Source of the DNA: Butyrivibrio sp. YAB3001
GTDB taxonomy: Bacteria > Bacillota > Clostridia > Lachnospirales > Lachnospiraceae
DNA: 64,000 nt
Direction: 5' to 3'
Assembly: GCF_900112195.1 (NCBI RefSeq)
Contig: NZ_FOKR01000012.1
Span: forward strand, 84,782 to 148,781
The notes below the pieces were generated by a model. That model ran no database searches. It had not been told where the DNA came from and saw only the letters and a list, made by a program, of their open reading frames with translations. Each line of letters opens with the position of its first letter. Within the stretch, counting starts at the first letter, position 1. Both the position numbers and the translations under genes were made by a program. Of the stretch, positions 27,158 to 37,253 are shown piece by piece.

Positions 27158-28693
27158 ATGAAGATAGAGAGAACAAAAAATGCATCGAGAAATATAGTAT
27201 CAGGAACGTTTCTAAAGGTGTATCAGATGATTATGCCCTTTATTATGAGGACAATAATGATTTATGCTTTAGGGGAACAGTATTTAGGACTTAATAGTCT
27301 TTTTACTTCAATCCTTCAGGTTCTCAATATTGCTGAATTGGGTGTGGGATCAGCAATGGTTTTTTCAATGTATGAACCTATTTCTAAGGACGACACTAAA
27401 AAAATAAATGCGTTGATGAGATTGTATCGCAAGTATTATAGAATAATTGGTGGAATAATACTTACAGCCGGATTAGTGATATTGCCTTTTTTGCACAATT
27501 TAATAAAAGGAGAAACACCGAATGATATCAATATTTATATACTTTATTTGTTAAATCTATTTGCAACGGTTTTGTCGTATTGGATGTTTGCTTATAGAAA
27601 TAGTATATTGACTGCATATCAAAGGGTGGATATAGCTAATAAAGTATCTATTATTACAGATACTTTAAAATACATTTTTCAGATATGTGCAATAATTCTA
27701 TTTAAGAATTATTATCTCTATGTGATTGTAATAATAATTACTCAAATAATTAATAATATCATGCGTGCAATAGTTTCATATAAAATATATCCTAATTATA
27801 AACCAATTGGATTTCTGGATATAGATGAAACAAAGAAGATAAATAAGCGAATTCAGGATTTGTTTACATCAAAAATTGGAATGGTTATTGTAAATTCTGC
27901 TGATAATATTGTTATTTCAGCTTTTTTAGGGCTAAGAATATTAGCTATTTATCAAAATTATTTTTTTGTTGTTTCTGCCATTATTGGAATTGTGTCTATT
28001 ATCTATGTCTCGTGTCTTGCTGGAGTGGGCAATAGCCTTATAACAGAGACAAAAGAAAAAAATTATATTGTTTTTAAAAGACTTACATTTCTTGTGTGTT
28101 GGATTTCAGGCTTTTGTACTATTTGTTTTCTTTGCTTGTATCAACCGTTCATGGAATTATGGATGGGGCCTGAAAGGCTATTAGACTATTCTGCAGTAGT
28201 ATGTTTTGCATTGTATTTCTTTGTGTTTGAAATAAATACATTATTAAATATGTTTAAGGATGCAGCTGGTATATGGCATTCAGACAGATTCAGACCGCTT
28301 GTTACTGCAATGAGTAACTTGATCATGAATTTGATTCTTGTAAACATATGGGGGATTTATGGCGTTTTGCTATCTACAGTATTATCTACTCTTTTTGTGG
28401 GAATGCCCTGGTTAATGCATAATCTTTTCACAACTGTTTTTAGTAGAGCATTAATAAAAGATTATTTGATGCAGATTGTTAAATATGTTTTATTAGTTGC
28501 TTGTACAGCTATTATTGCTGTTTTTGTTTGTTCTTTTACAGTTCGAACTAGTTTACTGTTGCAGCTTTTATTGAATCTCCTAATTTGCATTAGCTTAAAT
28601 GTATTGTTTTTTTATTTAGCTTTTTGTAAGACTGAAGAATTTGCTTATTGTGTTGAATTATGTAGCAAAATGGTGAAAAAATGGAAAAAATGA
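27158..28693 (+). CDS. Wzx-like polysaccharide flippase
   Basis: Multidrug/oligosaccharidyl-lipid/polysaccharide exporter family protein of 511 residues with about 14 predicted membrane helices. The opening SRNIVSGTFLKVYQMIMPF and EQYLGLNSLFTSIL, followed by the LNIAELGVGSAM segment, are typical of Firmicutes Wzx. It moves the undecaprenyl-linked repeat unit from the inner to the outer leaflet for polymerisation by the Wzy-like protein encoded at 31806. The next gene overlaps its last 13 bases, so the two are translationally coupled. Confidence 0.9.
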   Translation: MKIERTKNASRNIVSGTFLKVYQMIMPFIMRTIMIYALGEQYLGLNSLFTSILQVLNIAELGVGSAMVFSMYEPISKDDTKKINALMRLYRKYYRIIGGIILTAGLVILPFLHNLIKGETPNDINIYILYLLNLFATVLSYWMFAYRNSILTAYQRVDIANKVSIITDTLKYIFQICAIILFKNYYLYVIVIIITQIINNIMRAIVSYKIYPNYKPIGFLDIDETKKINKRIQDLFTSKIGMVIVNSADNIVISAFLGLRILAIYQNYFFVVSAIIGIVSIIYVSCLAGVGNSLITETKEKNYIVFKRLTFLVCWISGFCTICFLCLYQPFMELWMGPERLLDYSAVVCFALYFFVFEINTLLNMFKDAAGIWHSDRFRPLVTAMSNLIMNLILVNIWGIYGVLLSTVLSTLFVGMPWLMHNLFTTVFSRALIKDYLMQIVKYVLLVACTAIIAVFVCSFTVRTSLLLQLLLNLLICISLNVLFFYLAFCKTEEFAYCVELCSKMVKKWKK

Positions 28694-29550
28694 TTACTAG
28701 TATAAAGCAATTTGGAAAAAGAATACTTATTAAATCTGAGTACTATAGAAATAATCATAGTATAGAGTGTATTCCCTTGAAAAAAAACAGGGTCAATTTG
28801 GAGTATTGGAATTATACAAAAAATTTAGGAGACTGTTTGTCACCAATTATTGTAGATTGGATGCTGAAAAAAAGGGATATTAGATCAGATAAAAAACTTA
28901 ATTGTACCAAACATTTATATGCAGTAGGATCTGTAATTGGGATGGGACAGTATTTTGATGCTACGATATGGGGGGCAGGGCTCCATACACAAGCTGCAAT
29001 TGAGAATGTTTTTAAAGAATGTAAATATCGTAAATATGATATTCGTGCTGTTAGGGGACCAAATACTGCAGAAATAATGAGAAAGGCAGGATATTATTGT
29101 CCTAATGTATATGGAGATCCAGCTGTTCTCATGCCTCTTTTATATTCTCCGCAAAATATATGTAAGCAATACAAAGCGTCAATTATTCACCATTATTCTG
29201 TAAAAAAATTTGAAACAAAAGATTTACATGAAATTAGCATAAGGACAGGTGATTATAAATACTTTATTGATGAAATTTGCAAGTCAGAATTGGTAATTTC
29301 GTCTTCACTTCATGGAATAATTTTAGCTGAGTGTTATGGAACTCCGGCAATTTTTTTTAATGAAGGATTGGATGAAGAAATTTTTAAATTTCAAGATTGG
29401 TATTATTCAACAGGTAGATATGATATTCGTTATGCTACAAAAATTGAAGATATATCGAATTTTGTACCTATGGAGTTGCCTGATTTGCATAATATGCAAG
29501 AAAACTTATTACGTTCTTTTCCTTATGATTTATGGTTGGGCAAAAAGTGA
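28681..29550 (+). CDS. Polysaccharide pyruvyl transferase family protein
   Basis: Protein of 289 residues of the family that adds ketal-linked pyruvate from phosphoenolpyruvate to sugars of exopolysaccharides and wall glycans. Recognisable parts are YTKNLGDCLSPIIVDWML near the start, AVRGPNTAEIMRKAG and YGDPAVLMPLL in the middle, and ELVISSSLHGIILAECYGTP in the C-terminal half. The reading frame overlaps the end of the flippase gene. A pyruvyl substituent would add negative charge to the surface polymer. The acceptor sugar is unknown. Confidence 0.9.
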   Translation: MEKMITSIKQFGKRILIKSEYYRNNHSIECIPLKKNRVNLEYWNYTKNLGDCLSPIIVDWMLKKRDIRSDKKLNCTKHLYAVGSVIGMGQYFDATIWGAGLHTQAAIENVFKECKYRKYDIRAVRGPNTAEIMRKAGYYCPNVYGDPAVLMPLLYSPQNICKQYKASIIHHYSVKKFETKDLHEISIRTGDYKYFIDEICKSELVISSSLHGIILAECYGTPAIFFNEGLDEEIFKFQDWYYSTGRYDIRYATKIEDISNFVPMELPDLHNMQENLLRSFPYDLWLGKK

Positions 29551-29570
29551 CTATAGTTGAGGGTGAATTT

Positions 29571-30530
29571 ATGTTTATATCTTTTATTATTCCTGTTTAT
29601 AATACAAAAAAAGAGTTGTTGAAAAGATGTATAGACTCTATTGCTTCTTTAAAAGAGTGTGCGAAAGAAATAATTGTAGTTGATGATGGGTCTTATTTGC
29701 AAGAAACTATAGATTTTGAAAATGAAATAGAAGAAAGGGATGAGATAAAAGTATTTTTTCAGCAGAATAAAGGTCCATCAGCTGCTCGAAATGCTGGAAT
29801 TAATAAGTCTACGGGCGAATACATAGTTTTTGTGGATTCTGATGATTATATTATAAGTGATAATTTTGATCAGATTCTTATATCTGTTAAGAAATTTAAG
29901 AATTTTGATATTGCTTATTTTTCTCATTCAAATATTCGAGGATTGAATACTTTGATTCATGGAAATAATATGAGAGAACTAATTGCTAAAACGAAAGCTA
30001 ATGGTTCAGTATTCGATTATTGGGTGATTTGGGGAAAAGTATATCGTAAGGAAATACTGCAAAATGTTAGGTTTAATGAAAAAATAAAGTATTGCGAAGA
30101 TGTTTTATTTAATATGATTCTTAATGAAAAAAATCGCTATTCTGTAGCTGTTGATATTCAAGGTGTTGTCCATGAATACAATTCTGAATCATTGTGCAAT
30201 AGATATAATCCGATGGCAAGTAAACTATTTGCTGATACTATAGTGGAGTTAGCAAAATATTCAAAGAATAGTTATGGCGGTTTTTACATAAAATGTATTT
30301 TTGATTTTTATTTTATGCACGTTTTACCACTTCAGGTTTTTAATACTGAGAATAAGGCTAATTTATTGAAAAAAAACAAAGAGGCATGTAATATTCTTTT
30401 TAGTGAGCCTTATTATCGTGCATTTTCATCGCTTCATTTTTCGGATTTATCAAATCGAAGGAAAATTGCATATTTATTAGCAAAGATAAAACTTGTTTAC
30501 TTAGCTTATGTAGTAATGAAATCTTTTTAA
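29571..30530 (+). CDS. GT2 glycosyltransferase
   Basis: Inverting GT-A enzyme of 319 residues. It shows ISFIIPVYNTKKELLKRCID, the nucleotide site VVDDGSYLQ, GPSAARNAGI, and the metal-binding VFVDSDDYI, a textbook GT2 series. The ATG at 29571 is chosen because TTGAGGGTGA lies just upstream; an earlier in-frame ATG at 29532 overlaps the pyruvyl transferase gene. It should extend the repeat unit in the cytoplasm. The C-terminal third is helical and variable, as usual for acceptor-specific parts. Confidence 0.88.
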   Translation: MFISFIIPVYNTKKELLKRCIDSIASLKECAKEIIVVDDGSYLQETIDFENEIEERDEIKVFFQQNKGPSAARNAGINKSTGEYIVFVDSDDYIISDNFDQILISVKKFKNFDIAYFSHSNIRGLNTLIHGNNMRELIAKTKANGSVFDYWVIWGKVYRKEILQNVRFNEKIKYCEDVLFNMILNEKNRYSVAVDIQGVVHEYNSESLCNRYNPMASKLFADTIVELAKYSKNSYGGFYIKCIFDFYFMHVLPLQVFNTENKANLLKKNKEACNILFSEPYYRAFSSLHFSDLSNRRKIAYLLAKIKLVYLAYVVMKSF

Positions 30531-30599
30531 AAAGTTTTTGGCACTTAATTAGTGATGAATACAAATTTATCTGGATAGCATAGAATTAGAGGAATATAT

Positions 30600-31730
30600 A
30601 TGGCATTTGATAGGAATAACTATACTATAAGAAAGAATGCAGGGCGTATTGATGCGCTAACAGGGGCACGATATGTTGCTATAATGCTTATAGTGTTTTC
30701 TCATTTTGAGTTTTTGGGTAAAGATGAAATATTAGGAGAAATATATTGGAAGTATTTTCATAATGCCACATTAGGAGTTGATTATTTTTTTACCTTATCT
30801 GGATTTGGAATGATGTATTCATTTATAAATAAATCTGAGAGCAAAGAAAAGTATTCAATTTTGGATTGCATTTCATATGGATGGCGTCATGTTAAGAAGA
30901 TATATTCTGTTTATTTTATAACATTAGTGCTTGGAGCTATTTATTACATAATTGTAGGGATGTTTGAGTATGGCAAGGGATTTTTTGAATCTATTGCAAA
31001 GTCCTTAACATTTCTTGTTATTGATGCATCACTTTTACAATCACTAACAGGTATTAAAAAATTTAGCCATTCATTAAATGGTGTTTGTTGGTTTTTGTCA
31101 ACGCTTTTTTGCATATATATTGTTAGTCCGATGATAGGAAGAAGGCTAAAAAAAAGTCTAAATGATGGAAAAAAAAATGTAATCGGTATAGTTGTAAATA
31201 TAGTGCTTTCTGTTTTGTTAGCGTATGTGTTTAGAAAAATTGAAAATAGAACGATTTTTGATGATTTATGCTATGGCTCTCCATATAGACGTGTTTTTTA
31301 TGTAATAATGGGTATGCATTTGGCACAATTATATAATATTAGTATGATGAAGAAAATCGTAGACAAAGAAAGAATAGAATATTTCATTTTTTTGTTGGCT
31401 TTTGTTTGGTATTTGACCAGGGGAATAGTAGCGAGTCGTATCGGCGTGGGTATATATATTATTGATATGATAATTGTTGCAAGTATTGTTTTTTATCTTG
31501 CTGCTGGTACAGGCACAATTTCTAAGTTCTTTTGTTCAAAGACTATGGTTAATTTGGGAAGCATTTCCATGTATATATTTTTAGTTCATTATATAATAGG
31601 TTTATTTACACATCAAATAATGAGCTTGTTTTTTGAAAATACACTGATTGTAGCAATAATTGAGTCTTGTGTAATCTTATTATTAACACATTTTGTTTCA
31701 ATATTGATTTATTATTTGAAAAAGTGCTGA
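30600..31730 (+). CDS. Acyltransferase-3 family membrane protein (first of three)
   Basis: Integral membrane protein of 376 residues with about ten helices. The start RIDALTGARYVAIMLIVFSH carries the family Arg and His positions, and VDYFFTLSGFGMMYSF is the second conserved block. These enzymes usually O-acetylate sugars of surface polysaccharides, using acyl-CoA from the cytoplasm. It is the first of three such proteins in the cluster. The ATG follows AGAGGAATATAT. Confidence 0.87.
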   Translation: MAFDRNNYTIRKNAGRIDALTGARYVAIMLIVFSHFEFLGKDEILGEIYWKYFHNATLGVDYFFTLSGFGMMYSFINKSESKEKYSILDCISYGWRHVKKIYSVYFITLVLGAIYYIIVGMFEYGKGFFESIAKSLTFLVIDASLLQSLTGIKKFSHSLNGVCWFLSTLFCIYIVSPMIGRRLKKSLNDGKKNVIGIVVNIVLSVLLAYVFRKIENRTIFDDLCYGSPYRRVFYVIMGMHLAQLYNISMMKKIVDKERIEYFIFLLAFVWYLTRGIVASRIGVGIYIIDMIIVASIVFYLAAGTGTISKFFCSKTMVNLGSISMYIFLVHYIIGLFTHQIMSLFFENTLIVAIIESCVILLLTHFVSILIYYLKKC

Positions 31731-31805
31731 GTAATAATTGATTGCAATACTTTTTGACTTTTTGTATTGTGTTATGAAAGATTTTCTTTGGAAAAAGGTA
31801 GAAAT

Positions 31806-33062
31806 ATGTATTTAAAAATAAAGACAGATTATCAGTCTGTATTAACATGGCTTCTTATAGGGATTTTGATTATTGATACAAGAGCTTTTTATTTAGTACC
31901 ATTAAGTGGAGGCGATGTACAAAAATCTAGGATGGTACTGATATCATTGGCGGTAATCTTGCTATTTTTTTTCTCGTTCAAAAATAGTTTTGTAAAGGAA
32001 TTAGTAACATATAGATTTGTGAAAATTTATTTGTTACTTACAGTCATTGTTATTACGTTTTTGTCGGTTTATAGCATGATGAAGTATAATGAGAATGTGC
32101 TTGATATGGTTTATGTAGCAGTCCCGTATCTTGCAATGTTTTTGGTTCCATTATTCCTATTTTTGTTTGAAAAGAATAATATTGAAAAAATCATTGGCTG
32201 GTTAACTATTGCGGGGATAATATCTACTTTATTGGCTTTTTCAATTGCTGTTTGCAGAGAGTGTTTGGGTATTAGTATTTTACCAGGTAGTCCATTTTTC
32301 GGATTTCGTGATGGAAGAGTGAGAATAAGTATAACACAATTAGGTATGGACTCGCTGCTTTTTTTGTTTTATAGTATTGTAATTGAAAAAAAAAGAACAT
32401 TGCTGAATATCTTTACGTTCCTTATTATGATCTACGCAGTTTTATTTTATCAATCCACTAGAATAATTGATATAGCATTAGTGGGTGCTATGTTTAGTAT
32501 ATTATTTTTGTATAGGGGTAGTAATAACGAGAAAATAATTATTAAATGCATAATCATTATTCTATTGATTATTTTTTTATTCAATTATACGGTGATTATT
32601 AATTCATTCAGTGTAGACGGGGATAAGGCAGGTTCAACATTGGCTCGTTTAGGTGCTATCGATTATTTCTATGAATTATTTAGTGAGAATCCTATCCTGG
32701 GAATAGGATTTATAAGGCCTAAGAATGACGAATTACTTGCTATATGGTCAGGACCGTTAAATATTTATTTTTTTGGTGATCTCGGTTTGATTGGAGGAGT
32801 ATTTCAATGTGGATTATTAGGAATCCCATTGTTTATTTTGCCCTTGATTCGCTTGCTGTATGTTTCATTGCGTTTATTGAAAGATAATTGGGAAATAGGG
32901 ATATTCTCGCTAAGTATTAGCATTTATTATATTCTTCTTCAGCCAACAATATGTTGCATTAACAATTCAAATTGCATCGTTTTTTCATTAGTATGGGCAA
33001 TACTAGAATACTATTATAAAATGGTTAGATGTGATGGCACACATAGACAATGTAATAAATGA
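31806..33062 (+). CDS. Wzy-like O-antigen/exopolysaccharide polymerase
   Basis: Polytopic protein of 418 residues with about eleven membrane helices and one large external loop (about 270-330), the usual Wzy/ligase layout. The O-antigen-ligase-like signature falls around ENPILGIGFIRPKND in that loop. Wzy enzymes join flipped repeat units into polymer on the outer face. The ATG at 31806 is preferred over an upstream TTG at 31767 because AAAAAGGTAGAAAT sits just before it. Polymerases are poorly conserved, so the call rests on topology, loop motif and context with the flippase. Confidence 0.82.
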   Translation: MYLKIKTDYQSVLTWLLIGILIIDTRAFYLVPLSGGDVQKSRMVLISLAVILLFFFSFKNSFVKELVTYRFVKIYLLLTVIVITFLSVYSMMKYNENVLDMVYVAVPYLAMFLVPLFLFLFEKNNIEKIIGWLTIAGIISTLLAFSIAVCRECLGISILPGSPFFGFRDGRVRISITQLGMDSLLFLFYSIVIEKKRTLLNIFTFLIMIYAVLFYQSTRIIDIALVGAMFSILFLYRGSNNEKIIIKCIIIILLIIFLFNYTVIINSFSVDGDKAGSTLARLGAIDYFYELFSENPILGIGFIRPKNDELLAIWSGPLNIYFFGDLGLIGGVFQCGLLGIPLFILPLIRLLYVSLRLLKDNWEIGIFSLSISIYYILLQPTICCINNSNCIVFSLVWAILEYYYKMVRCDGTHRQCNK

Positions 33063-33071
33063 AAATGATTT

Positions 33072-33108
33072 TTTCAGCCCTTCCATTGAGTGGGGCTGAA
33101 AGAGTTTT
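33072..33108 (+). terminator. Hairpin after the Wzy-like gene
   Basis: TTTCAGCCC (33072-33080) pairs perfectly with GGGCTGAAA (33093-33101), followed after three bases by TTTT. It is a likely partial terminator inside the glycan cluster, splitting the polymerase gene from the following acyltransferase genes. Confidence 0.6.
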
Positions 33109-33170
33109 ATAACATTCAGTTTGCTTTTGCTAAATTACAGAATTCTAATAAAAAAGGAAGATTGTAGAAA

Positions 33171-34214
33171 ATGATTGATTATGTAATTATGATGGTAATA
33201 CTTATTTTTTTGGTCTTTGAAATATTGTATAATTCTAAATTTGTTTCAGTGAATGAACACTTTTTTGACAGAACAAATACTAATTCTATGCGAGGTTTTT
33301 GGTGCTTAGTTGTAATTTTAGTTCACGTTCCTACCTTGTATCAGAATAGGATTCAAGATATGATAGGTAGTTTTGCTTATATAGGCGTAACTTTCTTTTT
33401 TATGACATCATCATATGGGCTTACTCTATCACAGGCAAATAATCCGAATGGTATACATTATTTTTGGAGAAAACGATTACCTAAGCTATTATTTACTTCT
33501 TGGATCATAAGCATTTTGTTTTCGATAATAGATTATTATTTTAACGGTACAATACAACTAAAAAAAGTGTTTGGTATTAATGAATGGGTAAAGTGGTTGC
33601 TTGCGTGCTATTTGTTATTTTGGATTTCTAACATGGTTTTTAGAAATCAAATTTATTCTAAAATAGGTATATGCATAATGATTACTGTTGGAAGTTTATT
33701 AGTCTATTTCATGCAAAGGGGTGGCTTTTTTACAAGAGCTACTTGGACAACTGAATGTTATGGATTTGTGTGGGGGATATTGCTAGCGTCCTTTGGGAAA
33801 GAGTTTATTTCTTTTTTTAAAGAGAAATGGCTATTTAAATGGTGTGTTTTAGGCACTATTGCAACGATATTGGGGTGTTTGTATTTGAAATATAAAATAA
33901 TTCCTTTTGCGGGAGACTATCTATTAAAGATTATTTTAGGAATTGCAATTACATGCTTTATTTTATGTGCAAATACTAGAATAGAACTTGGAAATAGTGT
34001 AAATATGTTCTTGGGCAAAATATCATTTGAAATATATCTTATTCATGGAGATGTATTTAGATTGATGGGGAAAATTCGTGAATGGAATCATTCCGGACTG
34101 TATATTTTGTGTTGCATATTTTTAACTGTTTTTTTGGCTTCTGCTGTACATATTGTTTCTGATAGTGCTGTTAAGGTGCTGAATAAAATGCCAATAATGC
34201 AAAATGATGGTTAA
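33171..34214 (+). CDS. Acyltransferase-3 family membrane protein (second of three)
   Basis: Membrane protein of 347 residues with about ten helices. The block NTNSMRGFWCLVVILVHVPTL matches the family start (Arg and His), and GVTFFFMTSSYGLTLS is the second conserved region. It probably transfers an acyl group to the glycan or acts as an acyl carrier-type permease, as for the other two copies. The start follows AAAGGAAGATTGTAGAAA. It is more diverged from the classical family than the neighbouring copies. Confidence 0.8.
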   Translation: MIDYVIMMVILIFLVFEILYNSKFVSVNEHFFDRTNTNSMRGFWCLVVILVHVPTLYQNRIQDMIGSFAYIGVTFFFMTSSYGLTLSQANNPNGIHYFWRKRLPKLLFTSWIISILFSIIDYYFNGTIQLKKVFGINEWVKWLLACYLLFWISNMVFRNQIYSKIGICIMITVGSLLVYFMQRGGFFTRATWTTECYGFVWGILLASFGKEFISFFKEKWLFKWCVLGTIATILGCLYLKYKIIPFAGDYLLKIILGIAITCFILCANTRIELGNSVNMFLGKISFEIYLIHGDVFRLMGKIREWNHSGLYILCCIFLTVFLASAVHIVSDSAVKVLNKMPIMQNDG

Positions 34215-34279
34215 CCTTCAGATAAGAATAAGCTATTGATTCGGGATTATTCAAAATATGTATGTTAGGAGATTCTTTC

Positions 34280-35269
34280 ATGAATGATAAGTCAAGCCAT
34301 TACGATTTGCTGAAATTTTTTGCCACAATTCTTGTCGTAGTTGCTCATTCATCTAGAATGTATACTGGTGTAGGAGTTATAAAGCCTGCTAATGCCTCTT
34401 TTTTACTTGGACATATAACGCAATATATATATTCTTTTCATATGCCAATGTTTATTGCGGTATCAGGAATGGTATATGGTTTATGTATTGACGACTTAAA
34501 TAAATATAAAAATTCTATTAAGTTCATAAAAAATAAAGTAATTAGGCTATTAGTTCCATATTTATTTTTTGGTTTTTTTTATGTTGCTCCTATTATGACT
34601 GGATTTAGATTTACAGATCTTTCTTATTTACGATATTGTATGCATGATATTGTTTTTGTAAAAGATGCAAGACATTTATGGTATGTTATTGTTCTATTTG
34701 AAATTTATATTATTTCAATGCTTTTTAAGCCTGCTATACAAGGGGGGACAATAAAAAATAGTATTGTAATTGCAACTATTCTTTTGAGTATTGCTTTAGT
34801 ATCTTTTAAATTTCCTATACTATTTCAGATTAGCAACTTGGGATATTATTTGATATTCTTTTATTTTGGAGTCCTATATAATAGATATTATGAGAAAGCT
34901 AATGGAGTGATTAAGAATTACATTTGTATAATTATATGTTTAGCGTTAACAGCATTAGTATTTCAGTATTCTCATGTTGTGATTAAAATTATAAAGGCTA
35001 TAACAGGAAGTTTAGCCTTTATAGGAATTACTTCATATGTAAACAGTTCGTTTTTAAATGTAAAGATTGTGAACCATTTGAATAAAGACGGTTTTGGAAT
35101 TTATTTATTTCATCCAATGATAATATATGTCCTTTTTTATTATTTCGGAGATATGGATATTTCACCCATAATATTATGTTTAACAATAGCTATAGCGTCA
35201 TATGTATTATCTGCTATTTTGACAGATGCAATGAGAAAATTTAAGTTAAATATACTTATTGGAGAATGA
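34280..35269 (+). CDS. Acyltransferase-3 family membrane protein (third of three)
   Basis: Membrane protein of 329 residues. SHYDLLKFFATILVVVAHSS is the typical opening, and SFHMPMFIAVSGMVYGL is the second family motif. The ATG at 34280 is preferred because TTAGGAGA lies about 8 bp upstream, whereas the ATG at 34262 precedes that site. It resembles the WcaK/OafA-like and fucose-4-O-acetylase groups. Three acyltransferases in one cluster suggest several distinct acyl decorations of the same repeat unit. Confidence 0.86.
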   Translation: MNDKSSHYDLLKFFATILVVVAHSSRMYTGVGVIKPANASFLLGHITQYIYSFHMPMFIAVSGMVYGLCIDDLNKYKNSIKFIKNKVIRLLVPYLFFGFFYVAPIMTGFRFTDLSYLRYCMHDIVFVKDARHLWYVIVLFEIYIISMLFKPAIQGGTIKNSIVIATILLSIALVSFKFPILFQISNLGYYLIFFYFGVLYNRYYEKANGVIKNYICIIICLALTALVFQYSHVVIKIIKAITGSLAFIGITSYVNSSFLNVKIVNHLNKDGFGIYLFHPMIIYVLFYYFGDMDISPIILCLTIAIASYVLSAILTDAMRKFKLNILIGE

Positions 35270-35411
35270 TAGATTACTTGTAAAAAGGATACAGAGTAAC
35301 TCAACTAATCACAAAAATGTTAAGATTCAAAGAATCGATTTGTTATTTTCAGTGTGCAACAAATACTTGTGTTTGCCTAAGAAAAATCTCATAATTAAAC
35401 ATCTGTGGTGA

Positions 35412-37253
35412 TTAGTTGATAATTATATTCCCAGTACCGGTATTTCGTATTTGGACGTTATTATTTTCTAAATATACATTTTCACTATCATCCCAAAGTA
35501 GTACTTTACTATTTTTAAAGACGTTATTTGAAATTTTTAAATTTCCATAGCAATGAGCGACAAGCGAATAATCTGATAAGTTTAAATCTGTTCGACTGAT
35601 TGTATTTTCAATAAAGTTTACATTACTACAGTTTCCCCTAAAATCTACAGCATGATATTCTTTTCCTGCATATCCACAATTTTCAATCAGGTTTTTTTTA
35701 ATATCAGTATTGGTACAATTTTTAACAGTTAATCCTTGTTGCCGAATGTTGAAAATGGAATTATTACTTATGTTAACTTTATTAGAATTACTAATTTGAA
35801 GTCCTCCGCCTGTTGCTAAATATTTTGTGTTTGAAAAATCTATGATATTTCTATGTATTTCAACATCTGTTGCATTGGAAATAACAATTCCAACTGCATC
35901 ATCGTATATTTTATTGTCGAGTATTGTCAGTTGATTTATTTTTCCTCTCCCACAAAAAATTGCGCTACCATAAGTCTTGTTTTTTATAGTATTATTTCTG
36001 ATTGTAATATTGGAGTAAGCACCTGAGCCATATAATGATATAGGTTCTGAGTTTAGATGACCGTCAAAAAGAGAATTCTGTACTATTAGTGTATCAACAT
36101 TTCCTTGCCCCAAAGTTATTACTCCGCAGTCAATGTTTTTAAATTCGCAATTATCTACTGAGATATTTGAACAATCTAGTATGATTCTGATAGCAGCGTA
36201 AACATTATCAATAAAATAACAAGATGTTATGGATATATTTTTTGAAGCCCAAATATCGAACAAGTGAATACCATCAAGTGGAGAATATCCCAAAGATTTT
36301 GTATTAGCAGTGATATTCCCGCTAATTGATAAGTTTGAAATTGTTACGTCATTTACATGCCATAACAGAAAAATATCATTACCAATAGCATAACCAGGAG
36401 CAGCTATTATGACAGAGGATTCACCATCTCCATATAAAGTTGTACCAGAATGGATAAAGAGAGTGTTTGATACTTTGTAAGTACCTGAAGGAATATAAAC
36501 AGCTCCTCCAATATTATCTTTTAATGCATTGTTTATAGCGTTTGTATCGTCTGTAATTCCATCGCCTACTGCACCATATGATTTCACAGAAGTAAAATTA
36601 GGTGTGGGGGGAGCGATTAGTATTTCGTATGAGGAGCTTGAGCCTTGCTTAGACATTAGCGAGAGCTTATTAGAGTAAGAATCGGCAATATCATCTTTTG
36701 TGGCATTATTATCTTGTACATAAGCATTTCCATAAGAGGAAGTATATGAATGATTAAAAGAATTGGAATTATATTCTGCTGTATCTGTAGAAGAACTGTA
36801 AATTCCATTAGCGTAGGACGAGTTATAATTATAATCGATTATATCAGTTTGTTTTCCAATAACAACTATCACCCCATCATTATCTAAGTAAATAGAAAAC
36901 CATAATATCGAATAACCATCCATTATGAAGTGACTATAATCAGGTGCTTGTTTAATGGATGTATAAACGTCAGATGCTGAGTTGATATAATCACCAGAAT
37001 AATATACAGTTCCTTCACCAACGTAATAACATAATTCAGTTGAAACAGAAGAGTCATTTGTTGTATACTCTTGGGGGTTAATTAGGAAAAACTTTGCTGG
37101 GCGTTCTATGCTCTCTGGATCAACAATACAGTCATTTGTATTCTCAGGAGAATCTGAAGTGGTTTGGTACCCAGCTCCTATAAGAAACATGGAACAAATA
37201 ATTAGAACAATAATTAAGCAATTGGATAATATGGTTTGATAATATTTTCTCAT
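35412..37253 (-). CDS. Secreted right-handed beta-helix (pectate-lyase-3-like) protein
   Basis: The 613-residue product has an N-terminal signal segment (about 8-27). A variable Ser/Asn/Tyr-rich region follows (about 30-215), then the pectate-lyase-3 signature VKSYGAVGDGITDDTNAINNAL, then a long right-handed parallel beta-helix with Asn-rich rungs (such as NVSISNN-type turns) to the end. Such proteins bind, cleave or epimerise polysaccharides outside the cell. It is the only minus-strand gene of the glycan cluster. The start is supported by AGAAAGGA about 10 bp upstream on that strand. Substrate and whether it is catalytic are unknown. Confidence 0.85.
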   Translation of the reverse strand: MRKYYQTILSNCLIIVLIICSMFLIGAGYQTTSDSPENTNDCIVDPESIERPAKFFLINPQEYTTNDSSVSTELCYYVGEGTVYYSGDYINSASDVYTSIKQAPDYSHFIMDGYSILWFSIYLDNDGVIVVIGKQTDIIDYNYNSSYANGIYSSSTDTAEYNSNSFNHSYTSSYGNAYVQDNNATKDDIADSYSNKLSLMSKQGSSSSYEILIAPPTPNFTSVKSYGAVGDGITDDTNAINNALKDNIGGAVYIPSGTYKVSNTLFIHSGTTLYGDGESSVIIAAPGYAIGNDIFLLWHVNDVTISNLSISGNITANTKSLGYSPLDGIHLFDIWASKNISITSCYFIDNVYAAIRIILDCSNISVDNCEFKNIDCGVITLGQGNVDTLIVQNSLFDGHLNSEPISLYGSGAYSNITIRNNTIKNKTYGSAIFCGRGKINQLTILDNKIYDDAVGIVISNATDVEIHRNIIDFSNTKYLATGGGLQISNSNKVNISNNSIFNIRQQGLTVKNCTNTDIKKNLIENCGYAGKEYHAVDFRGNCSNVNFIENTISRTDLNLSDYSLVAHCYGNLKISNNVFKNSKVLLWDDSENVYLENNNVQIRNTGTGNIIIN

